From contig CM048845.1 in assembly GCA_026545225.1 (NCBI GenBank), forward strand, positions 63,969,033 to 64,033,032: DNA of 64,000 nucleotides, in the 5' to 3' direction. Below the pieces are notes generated by a model, which was not told the DNA's origin, made no database searches, and saw only the letters and a list, made by a program, of their open reading frames with translations. Source of the stretch: Cornus controversa (lineage: Eukaryota; Streptophyta; Magnoliopsida; Cornales; Cornaceae). Shown one piece after another: positions 1 to 10,946 of this stretch. Both the position numbers and the translations under genes were made by a program. Position 1 is the stretch's first letter. Every line of letters begins with the position of its first letter.

Positions 1-47
1 TCTATTTATAATCCCATTTTGGAGAATAAAAAAAATGAATCTCTACA
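1..47 (-). repeat. Right edge of the gypsy 3' LTR (truncated by window)
   Basis: These bases repeat the outer end of the 5' LTR at 11200-11246, ending in ctctaca on the plus strand (TGTAGAG in element sense). The adjoining bases 48-60 read as a purine-rich tract in element sense, as expected for the polypurine primer site. The rest of this LTR lies outside the window. Confidence 0.8.
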
Positions 48-142
48 ACCTCACCACCTTAGGAGATTTCATCCCAAAAATCAAACATACTTTGTGAAGT
101 ATACAAGTCTGGGTACTTGGAGTGAACTTCTTGTTCCCGTTC

Positions 143-1112
143 CTAAACAGCTTCTTCCATACTGTGGTGCATCCACAAAATATTGACCAAAGCAATGGTC
201 TTACCTCTCAACACTTGATCTCTAGTGTCAAGAATTTTTAGCGGTTGCTTCTTATACGACACATCTTTCTCAACCTCAATGTCTGTCCAACTCAGCACAT
301 GTGATAGATTTGGTTTATATTTCCTCAATATAGAAACATGAAAAATATCGTGAACACCTTCCAATTGTTATGGCAAAGCTAATTGATAAGCAACTTCATC
401 AATGCACTTTAAAATTTCAAGGGTCCAATAAACTAGGGCAATAACTTGCCACTATTTTCAAACTTTATCAATCCTTTGCATGGAGAAACCTTGAGAAACA
501 CATGGTCTCCCACCTCAAATGACAAAGGTTTCCTCCTTCGATCGACATAGTTTTTCTGTCTACTTTATGCCGTAACCAACCATTGCCGGATCAACTTGAT
601 TTTCTCCGTAGTCTCATGGACTATATCCGATCCCAAGGTAGTTGTCTCCCCTACCTCGGTCCAACAAACTGGCGACCAACATAACCTTCTTACTCCACTA
701 ATGGCAAATGATCTTCTTAATTTCTTTCAAAATAGAAGATACAAACCTTTAACATATCCTCCAATATCTGAATGGAACGCTCCGATTGACCATCAGTCTG
801 AGGATAAAAAGTTGTACTACAATGTAACCCTGTGTCAAGGGCTAACTGAAAACCTTGCCAAAATTATGAAGTAAACCTAGGCTTCCTGTCTAAAACAATA
901 GATATCGGGACACAATGAAGCTTCACAATCTGCTCCATATATAACTTACTAAGTTTGTCTACACCATCCATTATCCGAATAGGCAGAAAATAAGATGTCT
1001 TAGCAACCTATCAACTATGACCCAAACGGCATCATGTCCTTTCTATAAAATCGAAAGCCCCATCATGAAATCTATAGTGATATGCTCTCATTTCTATTCC
1101 GCCACTAGCAAT
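143..1112 (-). pseudogene. Gypsy integrase core and C-terminal domain, decayed
   Basis: The minus strand encodes the integrase catalytic core start (EHITIDFMMGL, with several internal stops, at about 1040-1110) and a later 73-codon open stretch at 143-364 with FHVSILRKY, which is the conserved block that follows integrase in Tekay-like gypsy elements. The segment between them, including a region like TTFYPQTDGQSERSIQ, is readable only with stops. It continues the integrase that is interrupted at 1113 by the LTR insertion. It would insert element cDNA into the host genome; it is certainly inactive here. Confidence 0.8.
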
Positions 1113-1444
1113 GGTTGTGTAAGGACCGTGACCATTTTTGGTCGATTTTCTTAAATTTTTGTTTAATTGTCATATTAGGACTTTAAATGATCTTATATGT
1201 ATTTTAAATATAGAATGTGTGTTTAGATAACGTATTTAAGGTTTTGGTAAATTTTCAGAAGATTTGGAGGAGTTTGACTTTTCAGTCAAACTGGGGCCCG
1301 GAATGTGACTTAAATGGGCCCAAAAATTTAAAAAAAATTTGAAACTATTTATTTTTGAGAATGGCATAGATGAAATTTTTAGAGAGTAGTGGAAGTGATT
1401 TAGAGGCTGTAGGAGTTTTTGAAATTAAAAACGGAGTTCAGAAA

Positions 1445-1502
1445 GGTACGTTAAGTGGCTCGGGGGTATTTTGGTCTTTTTGCGCCCTAGATGCTTTTAA
1501 AA
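1445..1502 (+). promoter_or_regulatory. LTR core promoter: 13 bp box plus TATA-like TTTTAAAA
   Basis: GGTACGTTAAGTG at 1445-1457 is identical to the box in the two other LTRs of this group. A TATA-like TTTTAAAA lies at 1495-1502, 37 bases downstream, and a CT-rich leader (1532-1590) follows. Conserved position and spacing suggest the RNA polymerase II promoter of the LTR; the function is inferred. Confidence 0.5.
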
Positions 1503-2266
1503 CATATGGCTGAGAGAGTCCCAACCATTTCTCATAGATCTCTCTCTCTCTCTCTAAACATTTCCCCCTTCTTCTCTCTTCTTTCTCTCTAGATTTCGGA
1601 AGCCTTCGAGCGTGATTCAAGCTCCGCCGAATAAGGGAGATACGTAGGGTACAACTAGGGCTTCCCTTTGAACCGATCAAAGTTGTGGTTCGATAAAGTT
1701 GACATTGCTAAGATTTTTAGAAGTGCTTGAAAGGCCTTCATTTTCAAGGTAGAGATGTCTAACCCATAAAGTTTGGGAATATTGGTTGTCTATGATAACC
1801 AATTGGTTATGTGGAGTAATTACATGTTTTTCAATGTTCAAGCATGTGATTTTATGGTTGGTTGATGCAATTTTATGTTTATAAATGTCTTAGAGAAATT
1901 TATAACCATGTTGGAATTGATTTATGAATTTATTTGGTGGATTCATGTGTAATCGTGAAGGTGACTCTTATGTGTTTGATAAATTGCTTTAGAAACATGT
2001 TTTATTGAAAAGCATGATTTAAATTGTCAAATTTTTAAATTTAGTGAAACGTGAAGGATACGTGGTTATGTGAGATGTGGAGATGTGAAATATGTTCATT
2101 GTAAACACATATGATGCTTCAATAAGAACTTTACAAATGTGATTGTTAAATGCCACATTGGTTGTAAATTATGAATGCACATTTGATAAAATTGTGGGGT
2201 TCATCTTCATTGGCATGGTGAAGAAGGTGAGTTCAATGTGGACGGTGGAATCCATTCGGTAAAATG

Positions 2267-2350
2267 GTGAGGTATTCCAATAAAGGTAACCCTCGTGAGG
2301 TATTCCGGTAAAGGTAACCCTCAAGAGGTATTCCGGTAAAGGTAACCATC
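2267..2350 (+). repeat. 28 bp tandem repeat, three copies, inside the solo LTR
   Basis: Three near-identical units each contain GAGGTATTCCGGTAAAGG followed by taacc; the first unit has two base differences. A weaker fourth copy may precede them. Confidence 0.75.
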
Positions 2351-3051
2351 TATAGGTGGGATTGGAGACTAATGGATGTGTGGAAAGGATGAGGGAGTTG
2401 TGTATATCATGTTACATTCTATCTTACTTATGATATGGTAGTGTTATGTGCATAATTGCTCAACATGTTAAATACAAATATATGTTTATATGGTATTCGC
2501 AGAACTTGGGAATTTATGTTTTAGACGTCTCTAGTAAGCCGCAGTGATGCTCACCCTTTTATTCTAAACTCTTTTACAGATAAGGCACCGATGAAAGATA
2601 GGACTTGAGTGTCCAAGTGGAACTCTTGTAATATTTTGATACATTTTGGATATCGTATATTTTGTGGCTATCTATGCCGGCTTGTGACATAAGACATCTT
2701 TTGAGTTATAGTTATATTTTAGACAAATGTAACTTATATATATGCTTGGACTATGAGCTTGTTAAATATGATAACACAATGGACTTGCTTATGTAATGCT
2801 TGTTGAGAGCATTTAGTTTCATTTGATGGACTAAATCAGTTGTTGGATAGTTTCATTTTGGATAAAATGTGTTTATAAGGGAGAATGACTCATATTGGTG
2901 CATGATTTGATTATGAGCATGATTTGGGACTTGTGAATGATGTAGACTCATTTCTTATGTGATTTGGAGGTTATTGGAATGCATTATGTTAGTAGAAATG
3001 GTCTAGAAGGTCAAAAATGACCATTTGCAAAGTTTCAGCTTTGGGGCAATT

Positions 3052-3233
3052 TGATGTATCGAAGCATCTGGTTCGATGCATCGAAGTCTCCAGTTCAATG
3101 CATCGAAAAACCTATAGAGATTTTGGAATGTAAAAGTCCCGAGAGCTATTTTTGGACGATACTTATTCGATGCATCGAAACTTTGATGCATCGAACTCAG
3201 CACTTCGATGCATCGAAGTCCCGATGCATCGAA
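3052..3233 (+). repeat. Iterated palindrome TTCGATGCATCGAA in the solo LTR
   Basis: The perfect 14 bp palindrome TTCGATGCATCGAA occurs at 3072-3085, 3166-3179 and 3204-3217. Near copies occur near 3053, 3093, 3182 and 3221. Seven copies fall within about 180 bp, 340-520 bp from the LTR 3' end. Confidence 0.85.
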
Positions 3234-3572
3234 CTCATCACTTCAATAGATTGAAGTCACTTTTTACAGTATACCCTGAAAATTGCCCCAAACTTCAATT
3301 CGGCATAACTTCCTCGTTTTAAATTGAAATGAGTCTTGAAAGTGAGTTGAGTTGACTTAGAATAAGTGAATGGGTGAGTGTGTTGTGCGCGTGGGATTCC
3401 ATTTTGAGAATGACCATTGAAATTAATGATTTCGATGTATAAGAAATGCTTCCGCTGATTATATATATGATTTGTGTTGTTGACCTTTGGGACACGCTGG
3501 ACGAACGAGTTCATACTCGAAATTCGAGTCGATCTGGGGGAATCCTGGTGGTCCGGATTTAGGGGCGTGACA

Positions 3573-3788
3573 AGTTGTAACAAACCAACTGGCCTTTGTT
3601 GTTTGGCCTTAACTTGTTGGCAAGTAATACACTTAGCCACAAATTGAGCCATATCATTTTTCATTCCGTTCCACTAATATTGGCATCTCAAGTTGTGATA
3701 CATTTTCGTCCCATAGGGATGTACCGTAAGCTGAGAACAATGAAACTCTCAAAGAATACCCTCCCTACAACGGGTAGGTACATACATC
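3573..3788 (-). pseudogene. Gypsy integrase zinc-binding (HHCC) segment
   Basis: The minus strand encodes MAQFVAKCITCQQVKAKQ followed by RPVGLLQ, the end of the N-terminal HHCC zinc-binding region of gypsy integrase. Just upstream comes a run with stops containing FHCSQLTVHPYGTKMYHNL. The LTR insertion at 1118-3572 cuts it after LLQ. The insertion at 3789-5294 cuts it upstream, after FREKM. Confidence 0.85.
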
Positions 3789-5294
3789 TAATTCGTGTGT
3801 GAGTGTGACTCAAAAAGTATATCAATTAAAATTTTTCACACTTCGCAATAGAACGAATTCCTTGCAGAATAGGGCTATCGAAAGGAAGGGGTATCGTACC
3901 TCAGGGATTATGGTCTGATGAGTTGGAATACGAAATTAATTCTAATTAAATTTATAAGAAAAGAATTCTGATTTTTAAACTAATTAAAAAGATAAAATAA
4001 AATAAATCAAAGTAAACAAGATAGTGAAGATAATAAGAGAGAAATCTAGGGTGTTTGACTTCACCACTAACTCCACAATCAATGGTCAATTGAATCAACT
4101 ATGGGAAAATTACATCATGCATAAGTGGTGTTGGTGGCTACAAGCTCACCTTCATCCGTCAAGAAGATAACATATGATTAAGGCTAAGCCATGGACTATC
4201 TTCGATTGGCATGGGCCATCTGCCTAACTACTCTAATCTAGGGTGGAGTATGGTTCATCTTCTCTAGGCATAATCCATCAAAGCTCATAACAATATATTC
4301 AGTGATTACCATTGTGTAATAATCTCTCTCATGATCGTAGAAAACAGAAGAGATTGAGTTCAATAACAACAACTAAATATCTAAGACAAGATAAGAAATT
4401 ATTGAGATTGAATTTACAAGACTTTTATTGCTCAATTCTATAATAAGAATCCTCTGAATTACACAATCTATGCATGTATGAAGGTCCCCAATAATTAAAA
4501 CAATCAAACCATTGATGCTTTGTTAGGGTTACATCAAAACCCTAATGGATGAACTAGCCGCTCATGGTAGAAGAAAAAGCTTCAACTGTTGAGGAAGAAG
4601 ACATCATCTTTCTGAATTATGCGTCTGACTTTATTCTCCAATGGCTCTGTAATATGTTTCTGTTCTCTTCAGCCCTCTCAGACTCTCCAATCTCTCTCTA
4701 ATCTCTCTCTCTTCAGCCTCCAAGTCTTTACTTTATTCCCTAAGAGAATACACCAAAGTCCTAATCCAATTAGGAATAAATTAGGGTTTCCTGCAGCACT
4801 AATCAGGTGGGTTTTTCCTGCTGACTTCGGCCCAACTTTTGACCCACTAGAAGTCCGATTTACGGAATTTTCGTGAAATACAAAAGTGTGCAGAATCGAA
4901 TTTCCTTCAATTCTATGAGAGAATTATGTCGATTTGAGGCTCGGAAATAAGACTTCTGATCCGTTTTCCAAAATGGGATTAAGACTGTATTATACGCAGA
5001 TTTGGGCTTCAGGCCCGAAACCTTCTTAAGCATCTGTAATTCTCTTGGACCTCTTTCTTGGGCTGATTTGAGTCAAAATAAATGGTTGAGTGAATCTCCT
5101 TGATGTAGGCTTCATCTCACCATCTTGGATGTCTTCTTTAGAAGCCCAAAAGCTTGGTTTTAACTGAAATAATCATTAAGGCCCTGAAAATACAGAAAAC
5201 ACTAAAACAAAGTAAAATCACAAAATAATCTATCACTAAGAGAATAAAATACATAAGTTAAGAGGCTAGAATGCGTAACATTCAACGCCTATCA
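3789..5294 (-). mobile_element. LTR-like insertion (1.5 kb) with ACATC target duplication
   Basis: ACATC occurs at 3784-3788 and again at 5295-5299. Removing the 1506 bp between them restores the gypsy integrase frame (FREKM followed by YVP), so these are true insertion ends. In minus sense it begins TGATAGGCGTTG. The other end reads CGAATTA rather than the usual CA. No retrotransposon protein can be read inside, so it is probably a solo LTR or short non-autonomous element. The family was not identified. Confidence 0.75.
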
Positions 5295-5299
5295 ACATC

Positions 5300-6232
5300 T
5301 TCTCTCTAAACCGTAGACCTCTATCCGAATACGAGGTCTAATATTCCACAACTTTACCACTCGAAATTTGAGTGTGAATAGCCTTCATTTCCTCATCCTA
5401 TCTTTGTGCCTCAATGACCCCCATTGACTAGAGTTGGTTGAGTAACAAGACTAAACAAGGTAACCGGCTCACTATCATCGTTGAAGTACAAGCCCAATTC
5501 TGAAATGTCCTCCGTCATTTTTCATTCTCGGATAGCAATGCTAGCCAAAGTCCTATGTGATTTTCTACTTAGGGCATCAACTACTATCTTGGCCTTTCCC
5601 GGGTGATACTGTAGATTAAAATCATAATCTTTCATGTATTCCACCCATCTCCATTGCCTAAAGTTCAAATCATTTTTAGATAGGAGATATTTGAGACTCT
5701 TGTGATCGAAAAAGACTTTAAACTTCTCCCCGTACAAGTAGTTTCTCCACCCCTTCAATAGAAAGATAATTGCCGTTAATTCTAAATCATAAGTTGGATA
5801 GTTCTACTCGTGAGTTTTTAATTGTCGAGACCCATAACCAATAACCCTCTCTATATACATTAACACGCAACCCAACCCATCATGTGAAGCATCACAATAT
5901 ATTACAAATCCCAACTCACATTCTGGAATCACCAAAATTGGAACGGTAGTCAACCTCTTTTTCAATTCTCGGAAAGCAAGCTCATAAATTTCATTCCAAG
6001 CGAATTTGACTCCCTTATGAGTGAGTTTTGTCATAGGTGCCACTAATCGAGAGAAATCATTTACAAATCTTCGGTAATAGCCAGCTAACCCCAAAAAACT
6101 CTGAATTTCAAACACATTATTCAGACATTCAATCTTAGAAGGATCTACGAAAACTCCTTCTCCCGAAACCACATGTCCAATAAACTTCACTTCCAGTAGC
6201 CAAAAATTAATTAAATTTCTCATACTTGGCAT
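5300..6232 (-). pseudogene. Gypsy RNase H domain and RT connection, decayed
   Basis: The minus strand encodes the RT thumb/connection ([16 protein letters not shown]) and an RNase H region ([17 protein letters not shown], then [15 protein letters not shown] and [17 protein letters not shown]) in two open stretches, 5804-6232 and 5522-5758, separated by a stop. The downstream linker continues with stops to 5300, where the LTR-like insertion lies. It would degrade the RNA strand of the RNA/DNA hybrid during reverse transcription. It is inactive because of the stops. Confidence 0.9.
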
Positions 6233-6269
6233 ACAATCAATTTTCCCTTATAATTTGCAACACCATTCT

Positions 6270-6923
6270 CTAGTGATTCTCATATTCCTCCCTTGATGAA
6301 GAGTACACGAGAATATCATCAACGAATACCACAATGTATCTATTAAGGAATGCATTAAATACACAGTTCATTAAGTCCATAAATGTCACTGGTGCATTTG
6401 TTAGCCCAAAAGGCATCACAAGGAACTCGTAATGACCATACCGTGTACAAAAAGTAGTCTTAGAAACACCTTCCTCCTTTACTCTCAACTGATAATACCC
6501 TGACCTTAAGTCAATTTTGGAGAAACATGTTGCTCCCTTGAGTTGATCAAATAAATCATTTATCCTTAACAAATGATATTTGTTATTGATCGTCACATGA
6601 TTTAGCTTTTGATAGTCAATACAGAACAGTAATAACCCATCATTCTTCTTAGCAAATAGGACTAGTATTCCCCAAGGTGAAACACTAGGACGTATAAAAC
6701 TTTTCACCTTCAAGTCCTATAATTGCTCCTTCAACTCTTTCAATTCTGCCAGTGCCATACGATACGGTACCATAGAAATGGGTGTTGTACCGAGTATGAC
6801 ATCAATGAAAATTTTTATATCCCGTCTAGGAGGTAGTTCTGTCAACTCCTCCGAAAACATATCCATAAAATCACGAACAACTTCGGAAAAGTTCTCAAAG
6901 TTTCCCCCTTCTTCCTCAGTCAC
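6270..6923 (-). pseudogene. Gypsy reverse transcriptase
   Basis: Two open stretches on the minus strand (6717-6923 and 6270-6713, with one stop between) encode a Ty3/gypsy reverse transcriptase. Visible motifs are [52 protein letters not shown] and the catalytic FVDDILVYS. The order and spacing fit the family. The break between 6713 and 6717 and the stop beyond the catalytic site make it a pseudogene. Confidence 0.92.
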
Positions 6924-7560
6924 AAGACTAGCTAAGAAAAAACTATAATCACTTTGATTCCATTATTCATAAAAATATGAAGTGTGAAAATCACTCCGTT
7001 CACCCATGAAGCAAAAACAATCTCATTCAGGTCTACACACTGACACTCTTCCTCGGTAGCAATCAACATTGGCTCAAAAAGCAGATAAATCAATCCATCC
7101 CGAAAATGACATCAAAGCTCGTCGTCTCTAGGAGGACAAAATTGAATACCAATCACCGGTTTGCTATCTCTATCTCATATGCTTGACAAACCATGTTTAG
7201 GATCACCCTACCCCAACTGGTGTATTGATACACAAGGTTCTATCCAAGGTCTACACTTCTAATCCCAAAGCAAATGCAAAAATAATGGACATAAATGAAT
7301 GGGATGTACCCGAGTTAATTAAGACTTTAGCTCATGAGCTAGACACAAGAAACTCAAACTATAGAAGAACTCGCTGAAATCTCAACTAGAGTAATCGCAT
7401 AGGCACAACCTTGAATCCCCCATCCTAACTGACCACTCCCCTGATGGACGGACTGCTAAGTAAAAACATTATGAGTCGCTCTCCTCACCGGTTGCGAACT
7501 CTGAACTGATTGTGTAGGCTAAGGTGGTTGAGGAAACTCTGAATCCTGCTGTGACCCTAC
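6924..7560 (-). pseudogene. Gypsy protease region, heavily decayed
   Basis: On the minus strand the segment near 7090-7190 contains TTSFDVIFGMD, the conserved block after the aspartic protease catalytic loop of plant gypsy elements. The catalytic DSG triplet itself could not be read with confidence. Several stops are present. Confidence 0.55.
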
Positions 7561-8554
7561 AGCACTGTAAGTACCACAATTTTTCTATGGGCAATCTCTC
7601 ACCATATGTCCCACCTGACCACACCTATAGCACTTCCTCAAATCCTCATCAGGTGCAGGTTGTAATTGTGGGTATTCTGACTGATAATGTCCCACTTGTT
7701 GACATTGGAAACACTTCACCTTATCCCGAGAGGATCTCGTATGTATAAAATCGTAGAAAATGACTATGTCTGCTGTGGTCCTTGAGAGTGTAAACTACTC
7801 CCATTGTGTTTCTTCTTCGGGTTATCCTCCGAATGAGAAACCACATTTTGAGACTGATTCTTCAAGTTCTGTAGCCTTTGAATATTATTATTGTCAGCCT
7901 TAGCTAATAATGATTGCCTTATCATACCACCTCCACGTAGATAGGTAAATCCAAGATAATGACCTTGGATCTTAGCTCAAACTAAAGTCCCTTCACAAAC
8001 CTTCTAGCCTTTGTTTGCTCATTTGCTACCATATTCGATGCAAATCGAGACAAGGCTGTAAACTTGTTCTCGTAATCCATCACTCTCATTCCTCCCTGAA
8101 TCAAGTGTATAAACTCATCCTGCAATGCTTCATTCACAGTATTCAAAAAATATTTTTCAGGAAACAACCTCCGAAAAATTTTCTATTCCATGTCCTTTGC
8201 CACATGAATATAGGTCATAGACTTCCACCATAAGTCTGCCACCCCTGTAAGCTAAATAGGAGCCATAGACATTCTTAAATCATCTTCACCAATCCTTAGC
8301 ACATCAAATGTCTTAGATATCTGCTCAAACCAATCATCTGCAGGCATATGACCTAATCTCCCATCAAACATAGGAGGGTTCATCTTTTTGAACATCTTTA
8401 AAGCTTTCATCTCTCTATTCCCGCATCCTTGTGCTTGATTTTGTAGTCCCTCATTGACCGCTCTAGCCAACATCTCTCTGACCAACTGTGCCTCACCAAT
8501 CAATGGTGGTGGAGCAGGATCCAATACCCTACCACGACCTCTTATTGGTGGCAT
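7560..8554 (-). pseudogene. Gypsy gag with two zinc knuckles, decayed
   Basis: The gag start on the minus strand is probably the ATG at 8554 (MPPIRGRGR). The retrotransposon gag core follows (MFDGRLGHMPADDWFEQI, later FRRLFPEKYFLNTVNEALQD) with stops at about 8250 and 8170. Near 7580-7720 are two CCHC knuckles: CYRCGQVGHMVRDC is complete, and CFQCQQVGHYQSEY has its last cysteine replaced by tyrosine. Gag would form the cytoplasmic particle that packages element RNA. Stops make this copy inactive. Confidence 0.85.
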
Positions 8555-8771
8555 GATTCTAATAAATAATTCCAAGAAAGATTAATCACATATATACATC
8601 AATTAATCAACTCTACTCACTTATAGAATCATGTTACTCCACTAAACATAAATCTAAAACATAAAACATAAGAGTTTCTTAACCTCGACCCTTACTTCAC
8701 ATCTTTAGGAATCCTTACCTACTACCAAATAATCGACCCTTAACCTTCGTCCTTAAGTATTCAAACCTAGG

Positions 8772-8783
8772 GCTCTGATACCA
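8772..8783 (-). other. Primer binding site of the gypsy element (initiator Met tRNA)
   Basis: Plus-strand gctctgatacca is the reverse complement of TGGTATCAGAGC, the site matching the 3' end of plant initiator methionine tRNA. It adjoins the inner LTR edge at 8787, as expected. Confidence 0.9.
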
Positions 8784-9100
8784 AGTTATCAAGCCCCAAA
8801 TTCCCATACAAGAACTCAATGGTGAGAAATTTATACATCAACCTATTTATCATTGATTACGCTCTGATACTAAGTTGTCATGCCTTGAATTCCCATAACC
8901 AGAATGATACAAGAACTCAAGGGTGGGAAATTTATACATTAACCCATTCATCGATAATCACACTTTGATACTAAGTTATCACGCTCCGAATTTCAATACC
9001 CAAATTGATATAGGAAATGGAGGTGATTAAATTGAAACTTATCATACATCATCATCATCACTCATTAACCTTATCACACTCCGATACTATGTTGCCACGC
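8772..9100 (-). repeat. Tandem PBS/LTR-edge units, four copies
   Basis: The junction of a PBS-like sequence (ctctgatacca or close variants) and an LTR edge (ttgtcacgcc or variants) recurs at 8772, 8861, 8962 and 9078, with periods of about 89, 101 and 116 bp. Units 1 and 2 also share a stretch with caagaactcaa and gaaatttataca. The first copy is taken as the functional edge because gag begins just beyond it. Confidence 0.8.
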
Positions 9101-9182
9101 TTGTATTCCCACTACTAAGCCCCTCACAAAACACCCAAACAAGCTAACAATCTATCCCAGCTGAAACAGTACTTCAAATGGT

Positions 9183-9330
9183 GTGATTAATCGAAGTGTT
9201 TTGATTAATCGCACTTTTTGCGAAACTTCTACTTGAACACATAGGTTTTTTACCCTTAAATGTGACTAGGTCTTTAATTAATCAAAATATATGGTTCGAT
9301 TAATCGAAGTCATGGTTTCGATTGATCACA
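9183..9330 (-). repeat. Iterated palindrome TTCGATTAATCGAA in the 5' LTR
   Basis: A perfect 14 bp palindrome TTCGATTAATCGAA lies at 9295-9308. Near copies lie at about 9183, 9201, 9274 and 9315. The array sits in the same part of the LTR as the GATGCATC array of the solo LTR at 1118-3572. Confidence 0.8.
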
Positions 9331-10888
9331 ACCCCATCAGCAAGAGTCCTCATTTCTCTATCCTTGAACTTCAAATGCTTATTTATTGCCTCAAACCATT
9401 CTCACATCCTAACATACATCCATACAAGTTTTTACATGACCGCAACATGCATAAACATCAACTAAATCATGGAATATTCATCAATTGAACAAAACACCAT
9501 TTATACAGCATTATCTTGTCCAAATATCAACATTCAAAACATAAGCGCCTATATATAAAAAGTCAAAACATAAGTCTACTTATACATTTATTATTGCACC
9601 ATGTCTACATTTCGGACGTGCATAACACCAAAACAACAACAAAAAAAGTATTTCTATCACTATACCCTACTCATGGTTGATCACTTCGACAACCTCCTTG
9701 CCATGCCCTGAAATTGTTAATGTAGAGGGATGAGTAAAGTTCAACGGGCTCAAGTCTATATGTTGTACAATTCACCCAAGTTCACATTTCATATCAATAC
9801 ATAAATCAATCAAAAATACATAGCCTAGCTACGTGTCATGTTTCCTAGTATACAAGTCAAACGCCGCAATTCACATTTTCATATGGCATGAACATCCATA
9901 TACTTGGCAACCACAAAAGCTCAATTTAATTCATACTTCAATGCATAACTCCATTATATCTATAACATATGACAAAAATGAATCTGAACATAAAGTCCAA
10001 CACAAAGATAAACACATAACTCACATTGTTCTCATTATTCTCAAAATTGTGCTCACACTCACACACCCAATTCAGATACGTGCCGGAGCCCCATACCCCA
10101 TGCCCTTAGTTATTTTTGGGCTACTAACCCACCAGTAACCAACTCTCTTACACAAGTTTAAGGTCTTTCAACCCTGGAGGATCTAGTCCCTTTCTACTTT
10201 GTATATGAATCATTTTCGAGATATCACCCCACACACACCAAACATATCACGTTTAACATATACATACACAAGTCTCGATGCATTTGCACCCATTTTATGT
10301 CTTACGTTTATTTCTAATATGTCACACGAGAAACCATATCGACACATGCACACATTTAACCTTTTTAACACAAATTTAAATTGAAACTAGGGTTTCAATA
10401 CATGTCACAAAATCTCGTCTATGCAATATATGTCATACAAAGCATATACAAGCAACTCATGCATTCTAAATCACATTTCAATCATTTTTTATCCAAGAAA
10501 ACATAAATGCATCAATTCAAATGAAGAATTTCATCTCAGAGGTTCATATAATCATATATAACATGAAAACACCAATTTTATTCTTATAATATGAAACTAA
10601 ACTTGTATTGAAAGACACAATACACACCCCCTATCTTAAGAGATATAATCTCAAGCTACTCCTCAATTTCACCAACTCAAAAGTTGCCCAAACTTAGCTT
10701 TGTTCTGTTCAAAATAACGCCCTCGCCACATAAAATGAACTTTCCTTCACCAGCACATTCTAAATCAAGCCCTAAAGTCTTCACAATCTAAAGAGAAGAA
10801 AAAGAAAAAGAAGACAAAGAGGAGAGAATGGAGAGCTTTGGCCAGCTGTTTAGAGAGAGAAAGATGGCTGAAAATATCTAAATTTTGA

Positions 10889-10946
10889 TATTTATAAGCC
10901 CTAGGACATAAAATGACCAAAACACTCCTAATTCACTTAACGTACC
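10889..10946 (-). promoter_or_regulatory. LTR core promoter: 13 bp box plus TATAAATA
   Basis: In minus sense GGTACGTTAAGTG (10946-10934) is followed after 37 bases by TATAAATA (10896-10889). The same arrangement is seen in the two related LTRs. Promoter function is inferred from position and conservation. Confidence 0.6.

Larger units (their letters stand above)
1118..3572 (+). mobile_element. Solo LTR of a related gypsy element, inserted into integrase
   Basis: A 2455 bp unit begins TGTAAGG and ends GCGTGACA. It is flanked by GGTTG (1113-1117) and AGTTG (3573-3577), a 5 bp target duplication with one mismatch. Removing it rejoins the interrupted integrase reading on the minus strand, between the LLQ and PL residues, which confirms the boundaries. 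It has no internal coding domain or second LTR, so it is a solo LTR left by LTR-LTR recombination. It shares a 13 bp box (1445-1457) with the LTRs at 8787-11246 and 50513-52922. It carries a 28 bp tandem repeat (2267-2350) and seven iterated near-palindromes (3052-3233). Confidence 0.85.

Noticed and set aside
8772..9100. CRISPR-like repeat array
   Set aside because: The units are whole PBS/LTR-edge duplications of 89-116 bp in a plant retrotransposon, with no short identical repeats and unique spacers.
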